In this document: piece after piece, positions 1 through 8,275 of the stretch
Position numbering within the stretch: position 1 is the first letter of the stretch
Layout: each line of letters starts with the position of its first letter
NCBI GenBank assembly: GCA_947493705.1
Contig: CANLSH010000010.1
Location: forward strand, 1-64,000
DNA length: 64,000 nt
Origin: an uncultured Arachnia sp.
GTDB lineage: Bacteria; Actinomycetota; Actinomycetes; Propionibacteriales; Propionibacteriaceae
Direction of reading: 5' to 3'
Notes under the pieces: model-generated
Told to the model about the DNA's origin: nothing
What the model saw: only the letters and a program-made list of their open reading frames with translations
The model's database searches: none
Program-made: the position numbers and the translations under genes

Positions 1-162
1 CATGGTCGGCTACTCAATCAGCGGTGCTATTTCGACACGCCGACATTCGTTCCTCATGGTCGGCTACTCAATCAGCGAGGCTATTTCGACACGCCGACAT
101 TCGTTCCTCATGGTCGGCTACTCAATCAGCGGTGCTATTTCGACACGCCGCTAGACGTTCCT
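1..162. repeat. 54-bp tandem direct repeat, three copies
   Basis: Three head-to-tail copies of a 54-bp unit occupy 1-54, 55-108 and 109-162. Copies 1 and 2 differ at two or three bases in the middle, and copy 3 diverges in its last 15 bases. Each unit contains TTCGACACGCCG and GGCTACTCAATCAGCG. There are no unique spacers between copies. The window starts inside the array, so the copy number is a minimum. The repeat lies downstream of the minus-strand DUF1707 gene and looks like a dispersed actinobacterial intergenic repeat; no function can be read from it. Confidence 0.9.
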
Positions 163-222
163 CGCAGCGGCACTCAGCGCGGGGCGGGAATCCAAGGAGG
201 AGTCCTTGGCGGGATGGGTCGC

Positions 223-738
223 CTATGACTTGTCGTCCCCGTTGGGTTTGGGGAGTTCATTGGTGCCGCCCGGGCCGGGTGTTCGCTCAATCCCACTTTT
301 GACGAGCCCGATGAGCTGGGGGAGCACGAAGAACATGAACGGCCAGATGATCCACCACATGGCGCCGCCAGCGCCGTTCAGGAACAACACGAGGATGCCG
401 ATGCCGATGAGAATGCCTGCGGCCGCGCTCAGCGCATGGAAGGCGGGGGTCCGGAACCATGGAATGACGTGGCGTGGTGGCTCCGGGACGACCAGCGGCG
501 TGGGGAGGGCAAGATCGCTGATGAGCGGAACGAACTCGCGCAGATGTGTGGCCTGCATGGCCAGTTCCATGCGCTCGGGATACTCGGAATGGCGGAGCCG
601 CCCGTCGGCATAGGCCTCGGCAAGGATTCCGACAGCGTGATCGCGATCCGCGTCGGAGGCACGAAGTTGCGAGGCCTCACGACTGCGCGGATCGCGGGTG
701 AAGCCCTGCCATGGATTGGTGTGTGGTGTGTTCGTCAT
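223..738 (-). CDS. DUF1707 domain membrane protein
   Basis: This is a 171-residue protein with an N-terminal DUF1707 (SHOCT-like) domain at about residues 26-78. That domain is recognised by the pattern LRASDADRD...L..A.ADGRL...E..ER...A..A, typical of small actinobacterial membrane proteins. It is followed by two hydrophobic segments at about residues 98-120 and 128-150 and a short polar tail. The molecular role of DUF1707 is not known. The ATG at 738 overlaps the TGA of the upstream gene by 4 bp (ATGA), so the two are probably translated together. Family assignment is confident; function is unassigned. Confidence 0.8.
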   Translation of the reverse strand: MTNTPHTNPWQGFTRDPRSREASQLRASDADRDHAVGILAEAYADGRLRHSEYPERMELAMQATHLREFVPLISDLALPTPLVVPEPPRHVIPWFRTPAFHALSAAAGILIGIGILVLFLNGAGGAMWWIIWPFMFFVLPQLIGLVKSGIERTPGPGGTNELPKPNGDDKS

Positions 739-1937
739 GGGCTCCTGTTGAGCTTACTGCCACGAAAGGCGCGATTGGTGGGGCGACAATCCTCACCGGT
801 GAGGCGTTCGTGGGTTTCGTAGACGGCCAGAGCGGCGCTGGCGAGTTCTGCCCAGGCGTCGTTGCCTGCGGGGGAGCAGGAAGAGGCGGCGGGAACGTCG
901 TTGATGATGGGGGTGCGACGCAGCCAACTGCGAGCGCTGTCGGGGGCCAGGCCCCACCCGATGTCGGGTGTGCCCCGACTATGGTCGTGGGTGCTTGCGA
1001 GCACGCCGTCGGATACGGGGCGGAGCCACGTGCGCACGGGGCCCTCCTCTGTGTGGTCGACGATTTCCCGGACTGAGGTGACCCCGTCGTCCGAGCGCAC
1101 TTCGTGGGAAATCGCAGGGCGCAGCGCTGGTTGTGGAGCTCGTCGCAGCCACGAGCCGACGGCATGAGGCTCACAGTTGATGGTCACTTCCTTGGCTGTC
1201 TGTTCCACGAAGTTGACGCCCCGCTCTGCGGCTCGGGTGGCGAGCAGATCTACCAGGTGAGAAGCGCGTTGACCGCGACCGTCGGCGTCGACCAGTTGCC
1301 ATCGTCCGAACGTTCTGTCCAGCACCAGACTGGCAGCCAGCAGAGCGGGCGCTGTGGAGGAGTGGGTGCCGTTCATGGGACCGAGGTCGGTGAGCAGGCG
1401 ATGCAGTTGCGGATGGTCGAGCCGGTCCGCCAGATCTGTCAGCGTGCGACCGAGCCAGAGCTGCCGACGTCCCTCCTTGTGGTGAGGGAGCTCGGGATTG
1501 TTGATACCGAATGCTCGACGAGCAGCCCAGACATCATCGAGGTCGTCAAGGAGGTCACGCCACCGCTCGGCCGCCGGAGTGCCGAAGTGGCGGGAGATGG
1601 CATGGAATTGTGCCCCGCGCTCCGCTGGGAGCGCGAGTGCCGTGCCGTCGGGAAAGCGATGTTCGACCGGCGGCGCCTCGATCAACTCCAGGCCGGCCCT
1701 GTTCAGCTCCGCCACGAGATGGCCGCCTGATTTCTTGAAGGCATCGCGCCACGTGGCCGGCAGTGCTATCAGCTGCGGCAGCGCATCGACGGTGTGCCCA
1801 CCGGGTCCCTCCGTCGGGGCCCAGGGCCCACCGAGTGCTCTGCCGCCGCTCACCAGCACCACTTCGTGGCCCAGCTTCGCGAGACGGGCAGCTGCTGCCA
1901 CACCGGAGAGTGTTGCGCCGTGCACGACCAAGGACAT
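735..1937 (-). CDS. Putative FAD/NAD(P)-binding oxidoreductase-like protein
   Basis: The ATG at 1937 gives a 400-residue protein beginning with a Rossmann-type dinucleotide-binding stretch (about residues 3-30: GATLSGVAAAARLAKLGHEV). It resembles the N-terminus of phytoene-desaturase-like and amine-oxidase-like flavoproteins. The usual GxGxxG is altered to GATLSG. The remainder shows no catalytic signature I can name. Reading can be extended upstream to 2111, but that extension is Cys/Ser-rich, runs into the MFS gene and lacks the fold, so 1937 is preferred. The 3' end overlaps the DUF1707 start. A redox enzyme or NAD-binding maturation protein is inferred; substrate unknown. Confidence 0.65.
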   Translation of the reverse strand: MSLVVHGATLSGVAAAARLAKLGHEVVLVSGGRALGGPWAPTEGPGGHTVDALPQLIALPATWRDAFKKSGGHLVAELNRAGLELIEAPPVEHRFPDGTALALPAERGAQFHAISRHFGTPAAERWRDLLDDLDDVWAARRAFGINNPELPHHKEGRRQLWLGRTLTDLADRLDHPQLHRLLTDLGPMNGTHSSTAPALLAASLVLDRTFGRWQLVDADGRGQRASHLVDLLATRAAERGVNFVEQTAKEVTINCEPHAVGSWLRRAPQPALRPAISHEVRSDDGVTSVREIVDHTEEGPVRTWLRPVSDGVLASTHDHSRGTPDIGWGLAPDSARSWLRRTPIINDVPAASSCSPAGNDAWAELASAALAVYETHERLTGEDCRPTNRAFRGSKLNRSP

Positions 1938-1986
1938 GGCCGTCAGGATAGCTGCCGCAAATATTTGCCCAAACGTGTGCGCTCCC

Positions 1987-3171
1987 CTATCGCATGAGTG
2001 AGAGAGGAAGTGTGGCCAAGGAGATGCCTGCCGCCACGAGCAGTGCAGGAGAAAAGGACAGGCCAGCCGCCAGAGAGCCGATGAGGATCGAGCCAATGCC
2101 GGTGCCAGCATCGAATCCCATGTTCCAGACAGCGCTTGCCGTGTCGTACTCGTCGGGTCGCACAGCTTTCAGCGCAATTAACAGGGTGAGGTTCTGCAAA
2201 CCTCCATATGAGATGCCGGTGAGCGCCATCGCCAACAGGAACGGGACCATCCGCGTTGACGTCGGATCTGAGACTGCATACGCCGAAAGAACCAACCCAG
2301 CAGATGTCAGCAACACCAGTGGTCCCAGGAATGGGCGAGTGCCGTGTCTATCGGCGAAGCCACCAATTCCCCACCTCGTGAGCGCAGCCATGAATGTGAG
2401 GAGTGCCAGGGCACCTGTCGCCACGACAGGTGTCGAGACCATCTGAGGGGCGAAGGTGATCAGCGCGCCGCCCGCCAGCGTGACACCAAGCAGAAGGAAC
2501 ATGGGACGGAGAAGCCCATTGGGCAACACGTTTCGGCGATTGCTCCGGTCGTCCTCCGGTGCTGCCAGCCCGGTGTCCACATCACTGCGCTTCCAGGCTC
2601 GACCGAATGCCGGCGCGGCTGCGATGCCGACCAGTGGAAGAGAGCCGATCGAGAAGACCAACCAGAATCCGATGGCCTCTGCGAGCCAGGGACCAATGGA
2701 TATCAGAAGTACCTGGGGCACCGCGATGGCGGCTCCGTAGGCACCTATGGCGGCACCGTGCCGAACAGGAGGAACGACGCGGGCGACGGCGGCAGAACCG
2801 CAGACCGTCAGGATGCCGAATCCCACTCCCCGCACCGCTGACAAAACGAGTGTCCACCAAAGATCTCCGGAGAAGAGATGGAGCAGTGACGGGCCGCCGA
2901 GTAGCGCCAACCCCGTCCCGAGTACAGAGGCAGCTCCGAAACGACGCACCAGACTCGGCACAAAGCCCTGCGTCAGGATTGTCGCGAGCATGAGAGCTCC
3001 ATTGACCAGTCCCGAGCCAGCCTCGTCGGCTCCGCCCTGGACGGCCCACAGGGGTGCCACTGGCAGGAGCACCGCAAACCCCGCAAAGCCCGCCGCTGTG
3101 AGGATGATCACCGAGGGCATTCCGGGCAGACGCCACACGGGTTGCTGCCTCTGTGTGGATCTCTGATGCAA
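1987..3171 (-). CDS. MFS transporter
   Basis: This 394-residue, strongly hydrophobic protein has about 12 predicted membrane segments, in two halves separated by a charged loop near residues 195-215 (FGRAWKRSDVDTGLAAPEDD). Short basic loops after helices 2 and 8 (LVRRFGAAS; GGFADRHGTRP) match the conserved MFS cytoplasmic loops. Substrate cannot be predicted. It lies 49 bp upstream of the oxidoreductase-like gene on the same strand, so the three genes 3171-223 may form one transcript. The N-terminus is polar for about 15 residues, so an internal start is also possible. Confidence 0.8.
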   Translation of the reverse strand: MHQRSTQRQQPVWRLPGMPSVIILTAAGFAGFAVLLPVAPLWAVQGGADEAGSGLVNGALMLATILTQGFVPSLVRRFGAASVLGTGLALLGGPSLLHLFSGDLWWTLVLSAVRGVGFGILTVCGSAAVARVVPPVRHGAAIGAYGAAIAVPQVLLISIGPWLAEAIGFWLVFSIGSLPLVGIAAAPAFGRAWKRSDVDTGLAAPEDDRSNRRNVLPNGLLRPMFLLLGVTLAGGALITFAPQMVSTPVVATGALALLTFMAALTRWGIGGFADRHGTRPFLGPLVLLTSAGLVLSAYAVSDPTSTRMVPFLLAMALTGISYGGLQNLTLLIALKAVRPDEYDTASAVWNMGFDAGTGIGSILIGSLAAGLSFSPALLVAAGISLATLPLSLMR

Positions 3172-3222
3172 GGTGTCTCAGTTCAATGGGTCGGTGTCAG
3201 TCTGCGGCAGCCTATCCCTGAA

Positions 3223-4410
3223 TCATTCGGGAAGTACTTCCTGCAGCACCCGGAGTGTGTTGCCGCCCATGATCGCGCGGATCTCATCATCGGAGCGTCC
3301 ACGGTCGCGCAACTCCTGCGTGATCGATGCGATCTGGCTGGTGTCCCAGCCCACCGTCACGGAGCCATCGAAGTCGCTGCCCAGCGCGGCCGTTTCCAGC
3401 CCACCGACGTTGATGACGTGATCGATGGCGTCAACCACGGCCGCTGGACTCCGGTCGCAGACCGCAGCGTTCCAGTAGCCGAGCCCAATGACACCTCCGG
3501 TGTCCGCCACGCCCCTGATGTGTTCATCGCTCAGGTTGCGGTTGTTCTCGCACGTACCCCGGACGCCGCCGTGGCTGGAGACCACTGGACGAGTCGCGCT
3601 TTCCAGGATCTCTGACACGGCGGCCGGGCTGACATGGGCGATGTCGACGATCACGCCGCGGCGCTCGAAGTCGTCGAAGACTTGTCGTCCGGCGTCGGTG
3701 AGACCTCCCTTCTCAACGCCGTGCATGGATCCCGACATTTCGTTGTCGAAGAAGTGCGCGAAGCCAGCCATTCGCATGCCGGCGTCGAAAAGCGCCTCGA
3801 CGTTGCCGGGATCACCTTCAAGATTGTGCAGTCCTTCGACGGAGAACAGTGCTCCAGTCACCTGACGTCCTGACTGACGTGCGGCGACCAACTCGCTGAG
3901 GTCACTGCGGGAACGGATCAACATCAGGTGAGAGTTGGAATTCTCGGCAGCCTTCTCAAGTTTCTCCGCGTGATACAGCGAGCGTTGCAGGAGTGATGTC
4001 CACGTTGTGGGGGGCTGGAGCTGGGCCATGGCAAGCAGCGTGATGTTGTCGCTGTCACCGGTGTTGGCCTCAACGTTCAGGCCTCGTGGGGATTTGGTGA
4101 CCGATGAGAACACCTGAAGTGCGACGTTGCCATCCTCAAGTCGTGGGAGATCCATGTGGCCGCGGCCAGCACGCTCGAGCAGATCGCGCTTCCACATGAG
4201 CGTGTCGCTGTGCATGTCGACGATCTCCAGCGACTCATGGAGCTTCCGCGTGTCCTCACCAATGGGCGCGAGATTTGCCGCCGCAATCCGGTTGCGGGAT
4301 CTTTCGACAATTCCCGGGGCGGTGACGAAGAAGGCTGTGACCAGCGCCACGACGATGACGGCAAGTGAGAGCAGGATCGAAGTTTTTCGGTGGCCCTGGC
4401 TGTGTGCCAT
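3223..4410 (-). CDS. Membrane dipeptidase, peptidase family M19
   Basis: The protein has 395 residues and hydrolyses dipeptides with a binuclear zinc site, as in renal dipeptidase-type enzymes. The HxD metal motif lies at H67-S-D69 (EIVDMHSDTL), followed by later conserved segments around FSVEG, AHFFDN, VDIAH and SSHGGVRG. An N-terminal hydrophobic segment (about residues 9-33) suggests a signal anchor, so it probably acts outside the membrane. The ATG at 4410 follows an AGGGGT ribosome site; a GTG at 4446 would add 12 residues. It is divergent from the next membrane-protein gene. Peptide scavenging or peptidoglycan peptide turnover is inferred. Confidence 0.85.
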   Translation of the reverse strand: MAHSQGHRKTSILLSLAVIVVALVTAFFVTAPGIVERSRNRIAAANLAPIGEDTRKLHESLEIVDMHSDTLMWKRDLLERAGRGHMDLPRLEDGNVALQVFSSVTKSPRGLNVEANTGDSDNITLLAMAQLQPPTTWTSLLQRSLYHAEKLEKAAENSNSHLMLIRSRSDLSELVAARQSGRQVTGALFSVEGLHNLEGDPGNVEALFDAGMRMAGFAHFFDNEMSGSMHGVEKGGLTDAGRQVFDDFERRGVIVDIAHVSPAAVSEILESATRPVVSSHGGVRGTCENNRNLSDEHIRGVADTGGVIGLGYWNAAVCDRSPAAVVDAIDHVINVGGLETAALGSDFDGSVTVGWDTSQIASITQELRDRGRSDDEIRAIMGGNTLRVLQEVLPE

Positions 4411-4567
4411 ACCTACCCCTTGGGTGACGACTACTGGTCGCGACACCGTAGCACCGGAAACGAACGGCGAGCCGGTAACCGGCAGTGCCCAGCCGAGGAT
4501 AGAATCTCCCGGAGAACCGTATGGAAATCCCCTACTCCGTTGAGCGGTTCGCAGGCGTGGAGGTTTT

Positions 4568-5032
4568 GTGGTGGTCGGTCAGATTGTGTGGGCCGTTGTT
4601 GTTGCTGTGCTACTCCCGGCGGTATCCGTCGGCTGGGCGATTCGTGGTGCAATGATGATGCACGAATGGTTGACCCCTCTGCGTGAGCGCACGGCGACGA
4701 AACCAGAGCGGTCCGAGTTGCTCAGATTCCTCAGCCAGCGTCGGATGATCCTCGCCACGGCGTTCCTCCTCGCGTTCGGATTGCTCTTCCTGAACCGCTC
4801 GATGGATCGCGGGCTCCCATTGCTGGGTGCCGTGGTGTTGGCGTTTGCCTACGCCGTCATCAGCGCCACCATCACGGGATTCGCGGTGTGGGTCCGTGCC
4901 CAGCAGCATGCGCAGGACGGTCGTCCCCTGTTGTCGGTAACTTCCCGTTGGTCCATGTGGGTGGGTGTGGGCGTCGGAGCCCTCGCGTTGGTCTACCTCG
5001 TGGTGAATGTCGGTACCAATCTGATGGGCTGA
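4568..5032 (+). CDS. Small integral membrane protein, unknown function
   Basis: The protein is 154 residues with four hydrophobic segments (about 3-25, 60-77, 83-108 and 131-151). A charged cytoplasmic-type loop (RERTATKPERSE) lies between helices 1 and 2. I do not recognise the family. GGAGG at 4559-4563 precedes two GTG codons, 4568 and 4571; the second has the better spacing, so the true protein may be one residue shorter. TAGAAT at 4500-4505 is a possible -10 element. It is divergent from the dipeptidase gene with about 160 bp between them. Confidence 0.7.
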   Translation: MVVGQIVWAVVVAVLLPAVSVGWAIRGAMMMHEWLTPLRERTATKPERSELLRFLSQRRMILATAFLLAFGLLFLNRSMDRGLPLLGAVVLAFAYAVISATITGFAVWVRAQQHAQDGRPLLSVTSRWSMWVGVGVGALALVYLVVNVGTNLMG

Positions 5033-5207
5033 CGTCCTACGACGAGGTCGGAGGCTTGGCGCGGGTCAAACATGAATCCCTGTGACTCACTTTGTTGGTC
5101 ACGGATGGTTAACTTTTTGCGATTCCAGTGGCGCAACGATGGGAATGACAGCCAGACTGAGATGGAGTCCAGTCGTGTCATGACGGGAGACACACAGGTC
5201 AGGAGCG

Positions 5208-6074
5208 ATGATGGGCAACGGTGACCACACCGAGGGGAGCACCCACCGCGAGGCCGGGAACGGAGCTGCGTCCGAGGAAAAACCAACCATGATGGACAAT
5301 ATTTTCCGCCCCGCCAGGAACGAGCAGTCAGGCACCCCGACGCCAATCGTCAACAGCACAGTCGAAGAGGGCTTCCCGGACCCGTCTGGTGGAGCTCCGG
5401 TTGGCGGTGCAGCGGTTGATGTTCAGGTCACGGAAGACCCCGATCCGGAGCCGGTGTGGAAGAGGAGATGGTTCATTGGTGTGGTCGCTGCGCTGACCGG
5501 TGTGGCGATCGGTGCAGTCGTGTGGGGTATCAGCCTTGATGACACCACGGAGCAGGAAACCCCGCCGCTGGTTGCCACGCCGGAAGTCAGTGAGTCCGTG
5601 GATCCGGAAGTCACGGCGACGGAGACGGTGACAGAGACGGTGGACACCACGGCGACTGAGACAGCCAGGCTACGAGTGACCGCTACGGAGACCACCCAGG
5701 TCCGATCCACGGCCACGGAAACGTTGGAAATCAGATCCACAGCCACGGAGACGGTGAGGGTGACGGCGGATCCAGCGCCAACCGTCATGGTGACCGTCAC
5801 GGAAACAGTGGTGCGACAAAACAGTGGGGGACTCAGAAGGGAGGCAGCGGTGTCAGCCTGTGTCACCGCCGTCGAGGAGAGATTGACGAATGACTATCCG
5901 GAGGCCGAGGTGGATGTTCCGCGCGGTGAAGCGCTGGTGGCCGCGTTGCGCAGAGACCTGGACTCGTGGTTCATCAAGCTTGGAGCGCGGCTCGACGGTG
6001 CCGAGCAGATCGTGGACTGTTACATCTCAGGCAGCGAAAGCGAGCCGTCGGTCGATTCCATCCTCGTGCGCTGA
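5208..6074 (+). CDS. Single-pass membrane protein with Thr/Glu decapeptide repeat stalk
   Basis: This 288-residue protein has an acidic N-terminal region (1-82), one membrane helix preceded by KRR (about 85-108), and an outside part. From about residue 135 the outside part carries repeated TATET blocks, three of them in perfect 10-residue register (154-183: RLRV/QVRS/EIRS plus TATET). A small C-terminal domain (about 205-288) has two cysteines, C218 and C271, that could form a disulfide. The repeat resembles an extended Thr-rich stalk. AGGAG at 5201-5205 favours the second ATG (5211). No family is recognised. Its 3' end overlaps the convergent coaBC gene by 55 bp. Confidence 0.75.
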   Translation: MMGNGDHTEGSTHREAGNGAASEEKPTMMDNIFRPARNEQSGTPTPIVNSTVEEGFPDPSGGAPVGGAAVDVQVTEDPDPEPVWKRRWFIGVVAALTGVAIGAVVWGISLDDTTEQETPPLVATPEVSESVDPEVTATETVTETVDTTATETARLRVTATETTQVRSTATETLEIRSTATETVRVTADPAPTVMVTVTETVVRQNSGGLRREAAVSACVTAVEERLTNDYPEAEVDVPRGEALVAALRRDLDSWFIKLGARLDGAEQIVDCYISGSESEPSVDSILVR

Positions 6075-7276
6075 CGCGCAGTGAGCACTGCGTCCCACAG
6101 TGCACCTGCGACGGCACGTTTGGAGCCCCGTACCTGCGCGACCACGTCGTCGTCAGCATCCAGGATGAGCAGTTCGTTGTCGGTGGACTCGAAGCCTTTC
6201 TTCCAGCCGACTGCGTTGACGGCGAGAAGGTCGACCCCCTTGCGGCGGCGCTTGGCGCGGCCCTTGGCGATCAACTCGTCATCGGTGTGGGCGGTCTCGG
6301 CAGCGAAACCGACGATCGTCTGTCCGGGACTGCGGTTCCGCACGAGACCGGCCAGGATGTCGGGGTTCTGGACGAGTTCAAGGGTGAGTCCCTCTCCCCC
6401 CTGTTTCGACAACTTCTCATCGCTGGCCTCCGCGACACGGTAATCGGCGACGGCGGCCACCATGGCGACGATGTCTGCATCGACGGCGGCGGCCACCGCG
6501 GCGTCCTGGAGTTCCACCGCAGTCCCGGTGTGGACGATCTCGACCCGGGGGTGCCGGGAGGCTTCCATCAGCACTCCGTCGCCGACGTGGGCAGCCAGAA
6601 GCCGGACCTCGGCGCCTCGTCGTGCGGCGGTGAGCGCCACTTCGGCGCCCTGTTTTCCGCTGGAGCGATTGCCGAGGAAGCGGACGGGGTCAATTGGCTC
6701 CCGGGTGCCACCGGTGGACACTGTGACCCGCAGCCCCGCCAGGTCTGCGTCCCCGGGCACAGCGGCCAGTGCCGCCTGAAAGATTTCATCCGGCTCGGAC
6801 ATCCGGCCGGGACCGGAATCGCCACCGGTCAGCGGCCCGTCGGCGGGTCCGACGACGTGCACGCCCCGTGCGCGCAGGGTGGCCATGTTGTGCTGGGTGG
6901 CGGGGTGTGACCACATCTCGGTGTGCATGGCGGGTGCGACGACGACGGGTGCGGTGGTGGCCAGCAGCGTGGTGCCGAGCAGGTTGTCGGCGAGACCGGC
7001 GGTCATCCGTGCGAGTGTATTTGCTGTGGCGGGTGCGACGATGATGAGGTCGGCGGCCTGGCCGAGCGCCACGTGGCGGACCTGGGCAACGTCATCATGC
7101 ACGGATGTGGTCACGGGGTTGCGGCTGATTGACTCCCACGTCGAGGTGCCGACAAACCTCAGTGAATCCTCCGTCGGGACGACGTGCACCTCATGGCCGG
7201 CGAGGACGAGCAGCCGCACGAGATGAACGCTCTTGTATGCTGCGACACCACCGCTCACACCAACAACCACAAACAT
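6020..7276 (-). CDS. coaBC: Bifunctional phosphopantothenoylcysteine decarboxylase / phosphopantothenate-cysteine ligase
   Basis: CoaBC (418 residues) performs two steps of coenzyme A synthesis. It ligates cysteine to 4'-phosphopantothenate using CTP, then decarboxylates the product to 4'-phosphopantetheine. The N-terminal flavoprotein half begins GVSGGVAAYK and contains the conserved QVRHVALG histidine and APAMHTEMW segment. The ligase half begins near VSTGGTREPIDPVRFLGNRSSGKQG. Length matches the family. The expected neighbours rpoZ and gmk are not next to it here. It is divergent from the NRDE gene with 37 bp between starts, and the C-terminal tail overlaps the convergent upstream gene. 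Confidence 0.95.
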   Translation of the reverse strand: MFVVVGVSGGVAAYKSVHLVRLLVLAGHEVHVVPTEDSLRFVGTSTWESISRNPVTTSVHDDVAQVRHVALGQAADLIIVAPATANTLARMTAGLADNLLGTTLLATTAPVVVAPAMHTEMWSHPATQHNMATLRARGVHVVGPADGPLTGGDSGPGRMSEPDEIFQAALAAVPGDADLAGLRVTVSTGGTREPIDPVRFLGNRSSGKQGAEVALTAARRGAEVRLLAAHVGDGVLMEASRHPRVEIVHTGTAVELQDAAVAAAVDADIVAMVAAVADYRVAEASDEKLSKQGGEGLTLELVQNPDILAGLVRNRSPGQTIVGFAAETAHTDDELIAKGRAKRRRKGVDLLAVNAVGWKKGFESTDNELLILDADDDVVAQVRGSKRAVAGALWDAVLTARQRTRMESTDGSLSLPEM

Positions 7277-7313
7277 CCAAGGATCTTCTCACACCCGCGA
7301 TCGGGGGCCCAGC

Positions 7314-8033
7314 ATGTGCACGGTAGTCGTCCGAGTCCCGGCAGAAGCGTCACAGCCCACCCGGGTGCTCGCAATCCGCGACGAGGACCCGACGCGCCCA
7401 TGGGATCCGCTGGGTCCCTGGTGGCCCACCACCCATCCCGGAGTCGAGGGTGTCCGGGACGCACGTGCCGGTGGAGCCTGGCTGGCCACTCTGCCGGATG
7501 CCGGTCGGCTGGCGGTGCTTCTCAACGTCGGTGGCCCGGCCCCGAGCGGTGGACTGGCCTCCCGGGGTGAGGTGGTGTTGGATGCCGTCTCCGGCCGAAC
7601 TCCGGATGCCTCGCGCCGCACCCAGCCCTACAACCTTGTCAGCATCAACGGGGCGCAGGTGTCTCTCACACTCTCCGATGGTGAAGAGTTCCAGACGCAA
7701 CTTCTGTCTCCCGGTGTGCACATGTTGGTCAACAGCCTGGTCCCCAACGACCCGTCGTTTCCTCGGGTGCCCCGATGGTTGGAGGAATTCCGGGCAGCTG
7801 CCCCCGATGATGATGTCACTGACTGGTTCGGCCCCTGGCTGGAGGTGCTGGCGCACAGCACTGAGGTGCCTCCCACCGACGACGCATCGATCATCCGGGA
7901 CAACCGTCCCTGGGGCATCCCCACCCTCTCGTTGCTGTTCTGCACAGCAACCGTGACCGACGCGGACGTGGATGCCAGCTACGTCGAATTCGCCCGCCCG
8001 GGCCACTGGGAGCTTCCTCTCGCACCTCGGTGA
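7314..8033 (+). CDS. NRDE/TANGO2-family protein
   Basis: Starting at the ATG at 7314, the 239-residue protein begins MCTVVVRVP and contains AIRDEDPTRPWDPLG. This fits the NRDE family (N-terminal Cys, then an N/I-R-D-E motif), which is related to Ntn hydrolases and to eukaryotic TANGO2. Cys2 would become the N-terminal nucleophile after Met removal. Reading is open upstream to 7233, but only this start exposes Cys2. TANGO2 has been connected to haem and lipid handling in eukaryotes; the bacterial role is unclear. The start lies 37 bp from that of coaBC, on the opposite strand. Confidence 0.75.
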   Translation: MCTVVVRVPAEASQPTRVLAIRDEDPTRPWDPLGPWWPTTHPGVEGVRDARAGGAWLATLPDAGRLAVLLNVGGPAPSGGLASRGEVVLDAVSGRTPDASRRTQPYNLVSINGAQVSLTLSDGEEFQTQLLSPGVHMLVNSLVPNDPSFPRVPRWLEEFRAAAPDDDVTDWFGPWLEVLAHSTEVPPTDDASIIRDNRPWGIPTLSLLFCTATVTDADVDASYVEFARPGHWELPLAPR

Positions 8034-8053
8034 GGGCCCGGCGTTCACGGGTC

Positions 8054-8084
8054 TTGACGAACTGTCAGGTGACGGGGTTATAGT
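8054..8084 (+). promoter_or_regulatory. Putative promoter of the SOS operon
   Basis: TTGACG at 8054-8059 and TATAGT at 8079-8084 are separated by 19 bp, which is a long spacer. The predicted transcription start falls near 8091, just before the LexA box. This would leave a leader of about 185 nt before the first confident start codon. Confidence 0.5.
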
Positions 8085-8094
8085 GGGTCTCGTA

Positions 8095-8110
8095 TCGAAC
8101 GGTTGTTCGA
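8095..8110. promoter_or_regulatory. LexA (SOS) box
   Basis: TCGAACGGTTGTTCGA is a perfect palindrome of the actinobacterial LexA consensus TCGAAC-N4-GTTCGA. It lies just downstream of a candidate -10 element and 165 bp before the DUF6504 start. LexA bound here would block transcription of the four-gene DNA damage operon that follows. It is the only perfect copy I found in the window. Confidence 0.92.
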
Positions 8111-8157
8111 ATGAGGCCGGGGAAGGGCCCCGAACCACTGTTGATACACGGAGGGCC

Positions 8158-8204
8158 GCTTTGGGCCCCGGCGTGGCCTCGACCCCTGCGCCGGGGCCCA
8201 AAGC
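8158..8204 (+). other. Strong hairpin in the SOS operon leader
   Basis: A perfect 16-bp inverted repeat pairs GCTTTGGGCCCCGGCG (8158-8173) with its complement at 8189-8204 around a 15-nt loop. It is followed by a C-rich rather than a T-rich tract. It sits between the LexA box and the first gene, inside the predicted leader. A smaller stem at 8118-8132 precedes it. It could attenuate basal transcription or be a GC-rich terminator for readthrough from the upstream NRDE gene. Confidence 0.7.
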
Positions 8205-8275
8205 TTCCCCCTTCGAAGCAGGGTCGAACCGATATGTCAGTTGTCATCGATAGCGACAAGCCCGGGAGGCCCTCC

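Noticed and set aside
1-162. CRISPR array
   Set aside because: The 54-bp units are contiguous without unique spacers, and no cas gene is present.
5600-5790. Tandem DNA repeat as a non-coding satellite
   Set aside because: The periodicity is explained by the in-frame TATET decapeptide repeat of a good open frame.
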